37,458 bases of DNA from a virus: IMG/VR virus record IMGVR_UViG_3300035070_002537, positions 1 to 37,458 of that record; one strand, written 5' to 3'. Below the pieces are notes generated by a model. It was not told where the DNA came from. It saw nothing but the letters and a program-made list of their open reading frames with translations, and searched no databases. The translations under genes were made by a program, and so were the position numbers. Shown here piece after piece: positions 14,865 through 22,877 of the stretch (positions are counted from its first letter, which is position 1; every line of letters begins with the position of its first letter).

Positions 14865-17048
14865 TTAACCATTGTCTTTGTCAATTAGTTCTAATGCCGT
14901 GTCATTATAAGCTTGCACAACAACCGGGCTTGCAACTGCACTTGCACCCATTGCCTCCCTGATAATGTTCAGCGTTTCAGCCTGCATTTTGTGCATCTTA
15001 GCCATTGTTTCATCGTTTTTGCGCTGCTGTTCTTGCATTGCAAGCAGCAAATCCTGCTGCTTTTTCTGCATATCAAGATCAATTTGCTGCTGTTTCTGGC
15101 TCGCGCTCATATAGTCACGCTGCCCAGATTGTTGCAGTTTTGCCATTTCAATCTGCTGTTTTTGCTGATTAATCTGCGCGTTGAATTGCGCTTCTGCTTG
15201 CTTGGTTTGCGCACTAACCATTTCAGCTTGCGCCTTCATCACTTCAGCCTGTGCCAGTATTGCGGCAGGATCTTGCTGTTGTTGTGCGTTTTGTTGCTGC
15301 TGTGCGTACTGCTGTTTTTCTTCGTCCGTCATCTGCTCGACCGGGATCACACCACTTGCAAACAGCTGTTGTCGCTTGCGCTCTGCGATCTTATCCATAC
15401 CTGGCGCTGAAATATTGTGTAGTAAAATGTCACCGCCAAGCTGTATTACAGTAGGATCGACATTGGCAATCTCAACCAGTGCCGCAACCATTTCTTCCTG
15501 CCGATTTTTAAAAGATGGCCCGCTACTGCAAATAACATCGTACTGCCCCACAGACAAGTCGTTAAGCGTTACAGGACGCCCGGTCTGCTGATCTATAACC
15601 GTTTGGTTGAGCCAGACCATATCAAAACTTCCGTCCTCTTTTAAAATCCTGATCTGGCGCTCACTGTCATAAACCCTTGGTATTGCGTCTACAATAATCC
15701 GCGCCGTGTGCCTGATAGCAATCTCTTGCGCTTTAAAGTAAGCAATCGTCCCGTTGTCGCCTTTGTTTTGCAGGCGCTCTATAGCTATACCTGATTGCAG
15801 ACCAGGATTATCACCCATACTTGCCGCAAACATACCGGCGGTCTGGCCCATCATCTGCCGCATAGTCTCTGAGATAGTGCGCAAGCCGGGATTGATCTGT
15901 GCACCACCATTTTGCTGCGGTGATCCTGGTGCCATTGGGTCCGGGTTATAAAACTGCACTGGATCGCTATTGGTATTGAGAGTTGCCAGCGTGTCCTCAA
16001 ACCCTGCCGCCTGCGCTTGTGTTACCCAATATTTCGCACGTGGAGCTAGTGCCCCTTCTTCAATCTCTCTACTCATCGAGTAGTTTAAAACGCGCTGCTG
16101 GTCTAGCAGTCTGCGCACAATGCCAGAGTAGATAACTTTTGATTCCAGCACATCAAAATTGGCAATCGTCGGCACAATCGGGATATAGCTAAAAACAGTT
16201 TCCCGCTCATCATCAAGCCAATCGCCCCCGTCAAAATGCCGCACACAACAGACGTTACGCGCTCGCTCACGTCGATTACGCTCAGTTATGCCCGCTGCCG
16301 CCAGCTCATCAGATACCGTTTTATAATCATCGTTATCTTCGTACACCGCGCCATTGCTCATCATAATAAGCGTGCGCTTTACTTTTTTGATGTAAAAATA
16401 TTCGCCGACAGTTATAAATTCTCGCTTGTTAAAATAGGCATTATTTTCCCTGTCCGCGCCTACCGACACACCGGAGCCATCGGGCCAGCGCCGCTTATAC
16501 TCCTCTGTAGATATGTCTTGCAGCACAAAACACCACTTGGCATCTGACCAGTCGGGTGCCTCACTTGACTTATCACACCAGACGCGATCAATGAAATTGT
16601 GCACGGGTTCTATGACAATGTCCTGATCAAAACTGTCAGCGTCAACATAGCGCTGAGCAACGCGCCAACCATCTATACCTGTGCCGATCATCCTCTTGGC
16701 TGCCGCGTTAAATATATTCGATGCGCCGCTAATGTTTTCGATGTTGCGGATTATCCCGTCATACAACATCGACACGTCTTTAGTTGCGTCACCACCAGCT
16801 GGACGTATCTTGATATCAAAGTCAGCCCGCATCAGCTCGCCGCTAATCTGGTCAACTATCGGGTTAGTCATATCAAATGTGTAGCGCGGCTTACCAACAT
16901 TTGCACTCCACCACGTTGGCTCCCATTGGCCATCTTTTTTATGCAAAAATAGCTGAGCCTCTCGGACCTCCTCGCGGTTATCGTGGTCGGCTTCTTGCGC
17001 CTCTTGTAGCCGCTTAATGCACTCGTTAAATTCCATCATCCACCCCAC
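14865..17048 (-). CDS. Portal protein, P22 gp1-like (727 aa)
   Basis: The length is nearly that of P22 gp1 (725). Features include an N-terminal D-G-Q-W-E-P-T-W-W-S segment, D-M-T-N-P-I-V-D-Q-I-S-G-E near residue 60, and a central Q-Q-N-G-G-A-Q-I-N-P-G-L loop. A long C-terminal Gln/Ala/Lys-rich helix (about residues 560-690) has runs such as Q-Q-Q-Q-N-A-Q-Q-Q-Q-D and matches the barrel of P22-type portals. The dodecamer forms the DNA channel at one vertex and measures headful packaging. It overlaps the large-terminase gene by 13 bases. Confidence 0.93.
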   Translation of the reverse strand: MGWMMEFNECIKRLQEAQEADHDNREEVREAQLFLHKKDGQWEPTWWSANVGKPRYTFDMTNPIVDQISGELMRADFDIKIRPAGGDATKDVSMLYDGIIRNIENISGASNIFNAAAKRMIGTGIDGWRVAQRYVDADSFDQDIVIEPVHNFIDRVWCDKSSEAPDWSDAKWCFVLQDISTEEYKRRWPDGSGVSVGADRENNAYFNKREFITVGEYFYIKKVKRTLIMMSNGAVYEDNDDYKTVSDELAAAGITERNRRERARNVCCVRHFDGGDWLDDERETVFSYIPIVPTIANFDVLESKVIYSGIVRRLLDQQRVLNYSMSREIEEGALAPRAKYWVTQAQAAGFEDTLATLNTNSDPVQFYNPDPMAPGSPQQNGGAQINPGLRTISETMRQMMGQTAGMFAASMGDNPGLQSGIAIERLQNKGDNGTIAYFKAQEIAIRHTARIIVDAIPRVYDSERQIRILKEDGSFDMVWLNQTVIDQQTGRPVTLNDLSVGQYDVICSSGPSFKNRQEEMVAALVEIANVDPTVIQLGGDILLHNISAPGMDKIAERKRQQLFASGVIPVEQMTDEEKQQYAQQQQNAQQQQDPAAILAQAEVMKAQAEMVSAQTKQAEAQFNAQINQQKQQIEMAKLQQSGQRDYMSASQKQQQIDLDMQKKQQDLLLAMQEQQRKNDETMAKMHKMQAETLNIIREAMGASAVASPVVVQAYNDTALELIDKDNG

Positions 17049-18466
17049 GCGGTAAAGTTAATCTTCTTGACTGCAATCTTTGCAGCCGGTCTATACATGC
17101 TCATCATAAGTGCGTCCGCCATGTTTGGAGACGGTAGCTGATACGGCTTTTTACTCATTTCCAATTTGCTCATAATTTGTATCTTGCCGTTGTTGTTGCG
17201 TTTTATAGGTATCCTGCAAACCTCTGAGCGCAACTGATCAATATTGGCAATCTCGGACGATAAACTGATCATGTTATCCGGGTTGATATACTCGCCGTTA
17301 TTTACCGCCCTGTAAGTAGCATACATCCTATCGCGCAACGCCCAGTAATATTGAGCGCGTTTGTTTATAAACGTTTCACGGTTTGTTTTGCGCTTGCCGC
17401 TATCAAATGTAGTTACGTCAACATAATCCAGATCAGGGTCATCAGGCGTTTCAGAGCCGCGAAACATGTAGTAATCTATTTTTTTGCCCTGCAACGCTGT
17501 GTCAACCTGCCGTTTTAACGATATTCCAAGACCGTCACAATCCCAACCAAACCAATCAGCCCGCGCCTGTATCGCCAGGTCTAACGCCCAGTCTGTACCC
17601 TGCGCAACATCGCCGTGCTCGTTTTCCTGCACGTCCAGCACCACCGATCCATGACGCAAACAATAACCTTTTGCGTCCTCTCCCTCATCACTAGGATCGT
17701 AAGCGGCTATCAGTGCACCCTCACCTTTAAACCCTAGTTTTTTATGCGCATCAATGCAGGCGTCAAACCATTTGACCGGGATGATACACCCTTCAACCTC
17801 GTCATAAAACTTGCCAAGCCAAATGTGCTCATACAGTGCACGGCTTAGCGTTGCTTCATCATGCGCCCGCTCTTGCTCAAGCACGGAAGGAAAAAGTTTG
17901 TTGTCGCAGTAGTTAACGACAATGATAAGGTGCATATCATCTTCATAATATCCATCGCGCAGTAGTTCTTTTTCGTATGGCACGATAAAACGCTGGCTAA
18001 ACGGATCTGCACGACTTCCGGGGTTTGCAGTTATAAATATCTGCGAGCCCTCTTTGCGCAAAGTTGGCGTCAAAGCTTTTAGACTTTTAAAGCTGATCGT
18101 CTGCCCCTCTTCAACCCAAAAAACATCAAAACCGTGCATAGATTTGACGGACTCGGGGTTACGCGCCAACCCTTTAAACTTAAACTCTGCCCCGTTTTTG
18201 TGTAGGACTTGCGTGTTTTGTATCTCAAAATCAGCCAACCCTAGCCGCTCTATCTCGCTAGATAGTAATGACAAAACAGAGTCATCAATCGAGTTTTGAA
18301 ACTCACGGAAGCAGCCTACCTTGATACCCTCGACCTGTGCACGCATTAACAGCACATCGCCGACAGTCATTGATTTGCCGCTACCACGGCCACCGATCAT
18401 CACTGTAAACCGCTTTGGCCGCTGCACTATCGGCAACAACTTTTTTGGTATCTGCATCTCAGGCAT
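17036..18466 (-). CDS. Terminase large subunit (476 aa)
   Basis: The ATPase domain shows a Walker A motif G-G-R-G-S-G-K-S (residues 25-32), a Walker B with catalytic Glu in F-W-V-E-E-G-Q (116-122) and a coupling motif near F-I-T-A-N-P-G (144-150). The nuclease half has A-A-Y-D-P-S-D (D257), F-G-W-D-C-D-G (D309, D311) and N-M-A-D-A-L-M-M near the end. These are the acidic residues of the RNase-H-like packaging nuclease. It pumps DNA through the portal and cuts after a headful in P22-like phages. Unlike in P22, the small subunit is not adjacent: six virion genes separate them. Confidence 0.94.
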   Translation of the reverse strand: MPEMQIPKKLLPIVQRPKRFTVMIGGRGSGKSMTVGDVLLMRAQVEGIKVGCFREFQNSIDDSVLSLLSSEIERLGLADFEIQNTQVLHKNGAEFKFKGLARNPESVKSMHGFDVFWVEEGQTISFKSLKALTPTLRKEGSQIFITANPGSRADPFSQRFIVPYEKELLRDGYYEDDMHLIIVVNYCDNKLFPSVLEQERAHDEATLSRALYEHIWLGKFYDEVEGCIIPVKWFDACIDAHKKLGFKGEGALIAAYDPSDEGEDAKGYCLRHGSVVLDVQENEHGDVAQGTDWALDLAIQARADWFGWDCDGLGISLKRQVDTALQGKKIDYYMFRGSETPDDPDLDYVDVTTFDSGKRKTNRETFINKRAQYYWALRDRMYATYRAVNNGEYINPDNMISLSSEIANIDQLRSEVCRIPIKRNNNGKIQIMSKLEMSKKPYQLPSPNMADALMMSMYRPAAKIAVKKINFTAWGG

Positions 18467-18792
18467 CAGACTGACAGCACCGTAAATTCAACTGTGTCGC
18501 CGATAAAGTTTTTGGGTGTTGCATCGTCATACTCACCACGGACGAACCACCGACCTGCCTGATCCAAGTCACCACTAGCAAAGTCATATTCAAAATACTC
18601 ATTAGCCTCGAACACCTCACCGTCTGGCGAGGTAACATCAACACCTGGCGCGGACACTCCGTCTGCTTTGACTTTGGTCAGCGTTGTGCCGTCCGGTTTA
18701 GTGAAAACCAACGTCAATTCTGTGTTAGCCGTTAGATCAAAATCAGAGTCAACTCTAATCGTTTTGCCGTACTCACCTACTTTCAAGCTCAT
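18466..18792 (-). CDS. Small beta-rich protein upstream of terL (108 aa)
   Basis: The sequence alternates short strands (T-E-L-T-L-V-F-T-K-P-D-G-T-T-L) and acidic loops, ending G-D-T-V-E-F-T-V-L-S-V, which suggests an immunoglobulin-like or BppU-like fold of baseplate or fibre proteins. It shares one base with the upstream 443-residue gene and one with the large terminase gene, so it is part of the adhesin-like block placed between the terminase subunits. A role as a fibre partner or capsid decoration is inference. Confidence 0.6.
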   Translation of the reverse strand: MSLKVGEYGKTIRVDSDFDLTANTELTLVFTKPDGTTLTKVKADGVSAPGVDVTSPDGEVFEANEYFEYDFASGDLDQAGRWFVRGEYDDATPKNFIGDTVEFTVLSV

Positions 18793-20123
18793 TAGCAGAG
18801 GTCTCCAATTAAATACAAATCATCGCCGTCGATAGTAGAAACAACATAGGACGGGTCGCCATTGATTGTCGATACAACATAAGTCGGGCTTGCGTCGATC
18901 AGACTGCTATACCATTCAACATCTGTGATGGTTGACGTTAGCCATGTGTAGCAGTTGGGTGTTTCCAGTATGCCCAAAACAAGATTAACAGCGTCCGACC
19001 CAAGCGTATAAACACCCGCCTCTGCCGTTAGTATTTCAGCATAGGTCAGGTTAATCGCATCACTGCCAAGCGTGAAAACACCAGGCTCTGCTGATATCGT
19101 GCTTACCGGCGTGTAGGTCAGGTTTACTGCATCCGATCCCAACGAATATACGCAAGGATCAGTGACCAACACCTCACTCAACAACAGGTTAACCGGATCA
19201 GAACCAAGTGAGAACACGCCCGCATCAGCGGTTAACGTGTACGCGCCAGCAGGGGTTAGCGTTAGGTTTACATCGTCCGAACCTAACGTAAAAACACCCG
19301 GCTCAGCGGTCAGTATCTCAGCATAAGTCAGGTTAACCGGGTCAGAGCCTAGTGAGTAAACGCCGGGCTCTGCGGTTAGTGTGTATGCGCCACTGGCCGC
19401 ACTGGGAAAATAATAAACGTCATTTGCTGGTTTTAGGATCTGATACGGATTGTTTGACAGCTCTAACAACCGTTGCGCCGACACCACACCCGGCATCGCG
19501 GCTACCATGTGGCATTTAAAAATGCCCTCGCTGATGAACGCCCCCGTCCTCCACGCACCACCTATGACAAATTTTGATCCTGTAGTTGGGGCGTTTAGAT
19601 TACCCATCGTTATTGTCTGTACCACACCGTTAACCGCAACGATGACGTTAGTACCCGAAAACGTAACCGCGATTACAACCCGCTCGCTTGTCGGGCATGT
19701 GATTGTTGTTGCACCATCGGCAATACCAAACTTGGTAAACCCAACCCGGTTAGTCGTCGCGTACTGATCATATCTGAGCGTCCAACCTTGTGTGCTAGAC
19801 GTTGCACCATAGCCACAAAGCGATTGAGATGAGTAACCCAAGTTGAAATCACTGCACACAGTAACGAGTGTGAACGTCTCATCTGCCATAAAATCATATG
19901 AGCCACCACAATCAAGATAGTCACCTGTACCACCAAAATTAAAATAGTCATTGATGTATAGCGCGTCACCATGCTTTGTAAATGTACCGCCAGACATTTC
20001 GCGATCAGGATAAAACCAGACTTTTGATCCAGATGGCGCTACTGAGTAATCAATCTCAACCGGCCCTGTCGGCTTGATTTTAGGCTGTGGGAAACTAAAC
20101 CTTTTAGGGAGCTTTAGCATCAA
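18792..20123 (-). CDS. LamG/concanavalin-like virion protein with six short repeats (443 aa)
   Basis: Residues about 60-225 resemble a laminin-G/concanavalin-type lectin sandwich (E-T-F-T-L-V-T-V-C-S-D-F; V-I-V-A-V-N-G-V-V-Q-T; S-E-G-I-F-K-C-H-M). Six repeats of 22-26 residues follow (about 240-385) with the pattern A-E-x-G-V-[FY]-x-L-G-S-D-x-V-N-L-x-[YL]. Similar A-x-A-G-x-F-x-L-x-G-x-D repeats are common in phage and prophage surface proteins. The C-terminus carries two V-S-T-I-[ND]-G-D units. It is likely a glycan-binding or capsid-surface protein. There is no signal peptide. Confidence 0.72.
   Translation of the reverse strand: MMLKLPKRFSFPQPKIKPTGPVEIDYSVAPSGSKVWFYPDREMSGGTFTKHGDALYINDYFNFGGTGDYLDCGGSYDFMADETFTLVTVCSDFNLGYSSQSLCGYGATSSTQGWTLRYDQYATTNRVGFTKFGIADGATTITCPTSERVVIAVTFSGTNVIVAVNGVVQTITMGNLNAPTTGSKFVIGGAWRTGAFISEGIFKCHMVAAMPGVVSAQRLLELSNNPYQILKPANDVYYFPSAASGAYTLTAEPGVYSLGSDPVNLTYAEILTAEPGVFTLGSDDVNLTLTPAGAYTLTADAGVFSLGSDPVNLLLSEVLVTDPCVYSLGSDAVNLTYTPVSTISAEPGVFTLGSDAINLTYAEILTAEAGVYTLGSDAVNLVLGILETPNCYTWLTSTITDVEWYSSLIDASPTYVVSTINGDPSYVVSTIDGDDLYLIGDLC
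18960..19395 (-). repeat. Six degenerate repeats of 66-78 bases in the LamG-type gene
   Basis: The DNA words encoding L-G-S-D-x-V-N-L recur at irregular spacing near 18,985, 19,055, 19,130, 19,190, 19,270 and 19,335 (plus-strand positions, approximate). Copies differ at many third positions, so they are older than the fibre-gene repeats. Confidence 0.75.
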
Positions 20124-20132
20124 AAGCCCCTG

Positions 20133-20600
20133 TTAGGCGTGCGGCCCAATTGTTTTTGGAGTTACTTTGAGAGTCCATGCCGCTGACATGGTTTGCCCGC
20201 CGTTGTTTTGAATGTAAAACTCATAAACTTGGCTGGTGTATGTGTTCGGCAAGCGCACATCAATAGCGATATATTGCGTAGATGTAGTGTCGTCAAGTGG
20301 GAAGCTGCCAAGGTAGACATGGCCGAAGTTGGCATCAGGCGTGATCTGATCGTTAGTGCTGTCAATGTTCATTAACCGCGCATAAAGATTTACTGAAGTG
20401 TTAGCGGTTGGTGCGGTGCCGTATGCACATTTCAGAACCATTGACGCCATGGGCGCGTCATCGTCATTAGTCCAGCCGCCTGACACAACATCACCGGACA
20501 CGCTAAACGCCGCGCTAGCAACAGAAGATGTACCACCGCCAGCGGTTACCGTGTCTTGTGTGCCGTAAAACTCAATAGCCGATCCGGTGCTAATCGCCAT
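20133..20600 (-). CDS. Beta-rich virion protein of unknown function (155 aa)
   Basis: Short strands and Ser/Thr/Gly loops dominate (G-T-Q-D-T-V-T-A-G-G-G-T-S-S-V; V-Y-E-F-Y-I-Q-N-N-G-G-Q). The closing part V-R-L-P-N-T-Y-T-S-Q-V-Y-E-F fits a jelly-roll-like carbohydrate-binding or decoration fold. It lies in the block between the terminase subunits, shares one base with the upstream gene and ends nine bases before the LamG-type gene. Its role in the virion is inferred from context. Confidence 0.58.
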   Translation of the reverse strand: MAISTGSAIEFYGTQDTVTAGGGTSSVASAAFSVSGDVVSGGWTNDDDAPMASMVLKCAYGTAPTANTSVNLYARLMNIDSTNDQITPDANFGHVYLGSFPLDDTTSTQYIAIDVRLPNTYTSQVYEFYIQNNGGQTMSAAWTLKVTPKTIGPHA

Positions 20601-20893
20601 TACGCCACCCCTACAAGATTAGGTACAACAGCATTGACTTGGTTTTGTATTGCCGTATCACTCGCTGACCGCATTTGCGCAACTGAGGCGCTGCTATTAG
20701 CAGCCAGCACGGCCATTGTTACGATAGATCCAACGGCCACCGGCGACTGAAACACCAACTTTGCAAACGCTTTTTCGTCAACTGTGGGTGTGCCACTCAA
20801 TAAAGCGTTAGCTGCTATGACAGTTGCAGATGTCACCCGGTTACGAAAATCATCATCTGCAAACATTTGTCTAATTTCTAGCAATGTAGCCAT
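20600..20893 (-). CDS. Small Ala/Val-rich helical protein (97 aa)
   Basis: This mostly helical protein opens T-L-L-E-I-R-Q-M-F-A-D-D-D-F and has a moderately hydrophobic middle (V-G-S-I-V-T-M-A-V-L-A-A-N). It is not long or hydrophobic enough to be a clear membrane span. It shares one base with the next gene and starts four bases after the upstream gene. No family is recognised. A small structural or assembly role is the simplest guess. Confidence 0.55.
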   Translation of the reverse strand: MATLLEIRQMFADDDFRNRVTSATVIAANALLSGTPTVDEKAFAKLVFQSPVAVGSIVTMAVLAANSSASVAQMRSASDTAIQNQVNAVVPNLVGVA

Positions 20894-20897
20894 GTTA

Positions 20898-21320
20898 TCA
20901 ACTCAACGTAATAAAATTGCCGGTGAAATCAATGGTGTATGTCTCGCCAGTGGTCATCGAGACAACAGATCCGTTGTCATAATATCCTATCAGATCTTTA
21001 TTTGTTGCCGTATTATCCACTACATACACATAACGAAAATCTGCAACAGTTCCAGTCGCTGACAGCACCAAATCATTTAACACCAGCGCATAGGTTCCAG
21101 ATGTTTGCGCACTGGAACTAGTTGTTAATATTCTGCTAGATAGGTTTGTGTAAGATATTACTGTAACTGTTGCCAGCACTGCCGCTGCCGTGGATGCTTG
21201 CACACCGTCCGTTGTCGGATCTGTATTAGATAGCTCAATAATTAGCTGATTTGACCCAAGATTATGCACACCCTCCGGCAAATGCTCAGCAAAGCCGTTT
21301 ATTTTAGTAAGAGCTGTCAT
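20898..21320 (-). CDS. Beta-rich small virion protein (140 aa)
   Basis: After a short helix (I-N-G-F-A-E-H-L-P-E-G-V-H) come Thr/Ser/Val-rich strands (T-A-A-A-V-L-A-T-V-T-V-I; Y-A-L-V-L-N-D-L-V-L-S-A-T-G) and an F-T-G-N-F-I-T-L-S end. This resembles minor capsid or decoration proteins of other phages in general style, but I cannot name a family. The start overlaps the upstream coiled-coil gene by ATGA. Confidence 0.58.
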   Translation of the reverse strand: MTALTKINGFAEHLPEGVHNLGSNQLIIELSNTDPTTDGVQASTAAAVLATVTVISYTNLSSRILTTSSSAQTSGTYALVLNDLVLSATGTVADFRYVYVVDNTATNKDLIGYYDNGSVVSMTTGETYTIDFTGNFITLS

Positions 21321-21583
21321 AATTTGCCCTCAATTTCTGCCAACAGTTTTGCGGCTGTATCTTTGTTAGTCAGCTTGCCAGCTTGTGCCGCGTCAACCAT
21401 CAGCTTGTCAAGCGGTTTTACCAGCTCTTGCACAGCTTTAATCTCAGATCGGATGGCCGCCTCTTCGTCGCGGATTGACGCTAAAAGCGCATCTAGTTTA
21501 GACCACAATGCAACGCGCTGTTGCTCCAGCGGCTCTTTTTTTGCATTGATCTTCTGTATGATCTCAAAAGACTTGGATTTCAT
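21317..21583 (-). CDS. Small coiled-coil protein after the small terminase (88 aa)
   Basis: I start it at base 21,583, where an AGGTGG ribosome site precedes the ATG and ATGA overlaps the terminase stop. An in-frame start seven codons earlier has no such support. The whole protein is a charged coiled coil (L-E-Q-Q-R-V-A-L-W-S-K-L; E-E-A-A-I-R-S-E-I-K-A-V-Q-E). Possible roles are a terminase partner or scaffold-like factor, but nothing decides between them. Confidence 0.62.
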   Translation of the reverse strand: MKSKSFEIIQKINAKKEPLEQQRVALWSKLDALLASIRDEEAAIRSEIKAVQELVKPLDKLMVDAAQAGKLTNKDTAAKLLAEIEGKL

Positions 21584-21951
21584 TCTACCACCTTTACAGT
21601 CCAAACCATATCAACAGGGCCACCATCGGCGCCCGTTATTTCTGTTTCTGTTTTGTCTTTCCATCCAAAATTCTTGAGAGCAAAAATAGACCCAGCAACG
21701 TTGCTCTGATGTAGTCCACCCTCATATTGCATCTCGATAAAAAGCTTGGCACGCTTTACGGAGTTAAAAAACTCTGGCCTCTTCTCATACTCATCAAGTG
21801 CCGCGCGAGAGTTCAAGCCGAGATGTAAAATCATTCCAGTTAACAGTAATGGCTTATCTTTTGCTTCACATTCAGCTACATAAGCATCAACAAGCGCATC
21901 CATTTTTTCTGGAGATTTTATAATTCTTGGCCTTCCACCAGGATGCGCCAT
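21580..21951 (-). CDS. Terminase small subunit (123 aa)
   Basis: I start the gene at 21,951 (M-A-H-P-G-G-R-P), since this matches the usual opening of phage small terminases. Longer in-frame starts add a hydrophobic, unlikely extension. The H-P-G-G-R-P-R, M-D-A-L-V-D-A-Y-V and G-L-N-S-R-A-A-L-D-E-Y segments form a helix-turn-helix core. F-A-L-K-N-F-G-W-K-D-K-T is a hallmark of P22 gp3-type and related small terminases. It recognises the packaging start site and brings it to the large subunit. It is the first late gene. Confidence 0.85.
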   Translation of the reverse strand: MAHPGGRPRIIKSPEKMDALVDAYVAECEAKDKPLLLTGMILHLGLNSRAALDEYEKRPEFFNSVKRAKLFIEMQYEGGLHQSNVAGSIFALKNFGWKDKTETEITGADGGPVDMVWTVKVVE

Positions 21952-21985
21952 GATCTTATCCCAAATCGTTATTAAACACGCCATG

Positions 21986-21996
21986 AGTATATAACA
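21986..21996 (-). promoter_or_regulatory. Possible late promoter, extended -10
   Basis: Read on the minus strand, TGTTATATAC carries an extended -10 (TG-T-TATATA) about 35 bases before the small terminase start and downstream of the strong terminator at 22,049. No good -35 is visible, which would fit a late promoter needing an activator. The site is suggestive only. Confidence 0.3.
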
Positions 21997-22048
21997 CATA
22001 CAGGCATAAAAAAAGCCACTACTTTTTAATGATTTGATCTCAAAATTA

Positions 22049-22076
22049 TAAAAAAAGGCCCACATCCGTGCGAGCC
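22049..22076 (-). terminator. Intrinsic terminator separating early and late leftward genes
   Basis: On the minus strand, AGGC-TCG-CAC / GTGGGCCT pairs with a small internal bulge and is followed by seven T. It lies 30 bases after the ParB-like gene and before the small terminase, so it should block early leftward transcripts from entering the late operon. Confidence 0.75.
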
Positions 22077-22105
22077 TAAAAGTTTGTTAAGCAGCAAAGC
22101 AAGCC

Positions 22106-22408
22106 TTATATCTCGATTGAGTAGTTTTCCCAATCTCCAATTTCTGAGATTTGGGCTTCAGGGTTGCCGTTGTCAAAATCAATGCCAGCATCTCCGATCG
22201 TTGTTTCCGGGTCTAAAAAAACAAGATCTGGCGTAACCCCTAATATTTCACATGCCCTTATTCTATGAGTGCCCTCTACGGCCTGCAATAGGCCATCAAA
22301 TCCCAAATCAAAGCATTTGATTGTTGGTGTTCCGAGGACTCTCATATCCTCTACAACTGCCGCAAGGTGCTTAGCATCAAAATGATTGTGCGCGGTCACT
22401 AATTTCAT
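22106..22408 (-). CDS. ParB/sulfiredoxin-like early protein (100 aa)
   Basis: I start it at 22,408 (M-K-L-V-T-A-H-N), where GGAGAT lies eight bases upstream. The upstream in-frame ATG falls inside the promoter. The core V-E-D-M-R-V-L-G-T-P-T-I-K followed by V-E-G-T-H-R-I-R-A-C-E-I-L-G matches the substrate-binding G-x-H-R-x-x-A motif of ParB-like domains. The C-terminus is acidic. ParB-like phage proteins can bind DNA, cut DNA or modify proteins, and the sequence does not show which. It is transcribed from its own matched promoter and followed by a terminator, so it is a single-gene unit. Confidence 0.6.
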   Translation of the reverse strand: MKLVTAHNHFDAKHLAAVVEDMRVLGTPTIKCFDLGFDGLLQAVEGTHRIRACEILGVTPDLVFLDPETTIGDAGIDFDNGNPEAQISEIGDWENYSIEI

Positions 22409-22444
22409 TTTTTTTATCTCCGTGTTTGCTGTTTCAGTAAGTTC

Positions 22445-22490
22445 ATTATCTCTGATCACCAACACTAAGTGAAATACCGTTTTGTTATAA
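22445..22490 (-). promoter_or_regulatory. Matched early promoter 1 (leftward)
   Basis: Minus-strand reading: the box TAACAAAACGGTATTTCAC ends in -35 TTCACT (22,468-22,473), then 17 bases, then -10 GATAAT (22,445-22,450). The transcript would start about 30 bases before the ParB-like gene. The upstream part of the box contains the stop codon of the preceding gene. It is one of four near-identical promoters. Confidence 0.8.
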
Positions 22491-22826
22491 CGATATAACC
22501 AAACGCTTTAAAACATCATTAGCCGCACGCACATCCCACGCCAAACCATCAAACTGCGACCAGTCGAACGGCTTGATCTTGCGCGGCTCTATAAGCCCAT
22601 CAGCCCTGCGTTTGTTATAATCCCGCTGCCGCTTTAGCTCGCGGTCTAACTTGCGGCGGCAGACTATGCACGTCTTATCTCGGTACAGCTTACCGGACGT
22701 GCTAGTCTCACGTAGTCTAAAATCATCTGGCGTAAGAGAGCCGTTTTTTGGATTAAAACACCTGTCATCACGCGCGCATGACATCCCGTCCTGCGGTCTT
22801 ACAAACACGCCGGCGTATCTAGCCAT
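22485..22826 (-). CDS. Small Cys-containing early protein (113 aa)
   Basis: The protein is basic, with cysteines at about residues 17, 23, 53 and 56. The last pair forms K-T-C-I-V-C-R-R-K, like half of a zinc ribbon, followed by an Arg/Lys-rich helix (R-E-L-K-R-Q-R-D-Y-N-K-R-R). A zinc-binding nucleic-acid role is plausible. No HNH or known domain is complete. A GGGAGG ribosome site precedes the start. It follows the 61-residue gene by 51 bases and is probably transcribed with it. Its stop codon lies inside the next promoter box. Confidence 0.6.
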   Translation of the reverse strand: MARYAGVFVRPQDGMSCARDDRCFNPKNGSLTPDDFRLRETSTSGKLYRDKTCIVCRRKLDRELKRQRDYNKRRADGLIEPRKIKPFDWSQFDGLAWDVRAANDVLKRLVISL

Positions 22827-22877
22827 AGCTCTACCCTCCCGGATTCAATGTCTTTTATGAGTTGTTCCTATGCCTGG

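Noticed and set aside
14913-15591. Two long plus-strand frames, Leu/His- or Cys/Ala-rich, opposite the portal gene
   Set aside because: They mirror the Gln-rich repeats of the portal C-terminus. The odd composition is a complement effect, and no promoter or ribosome site is present.
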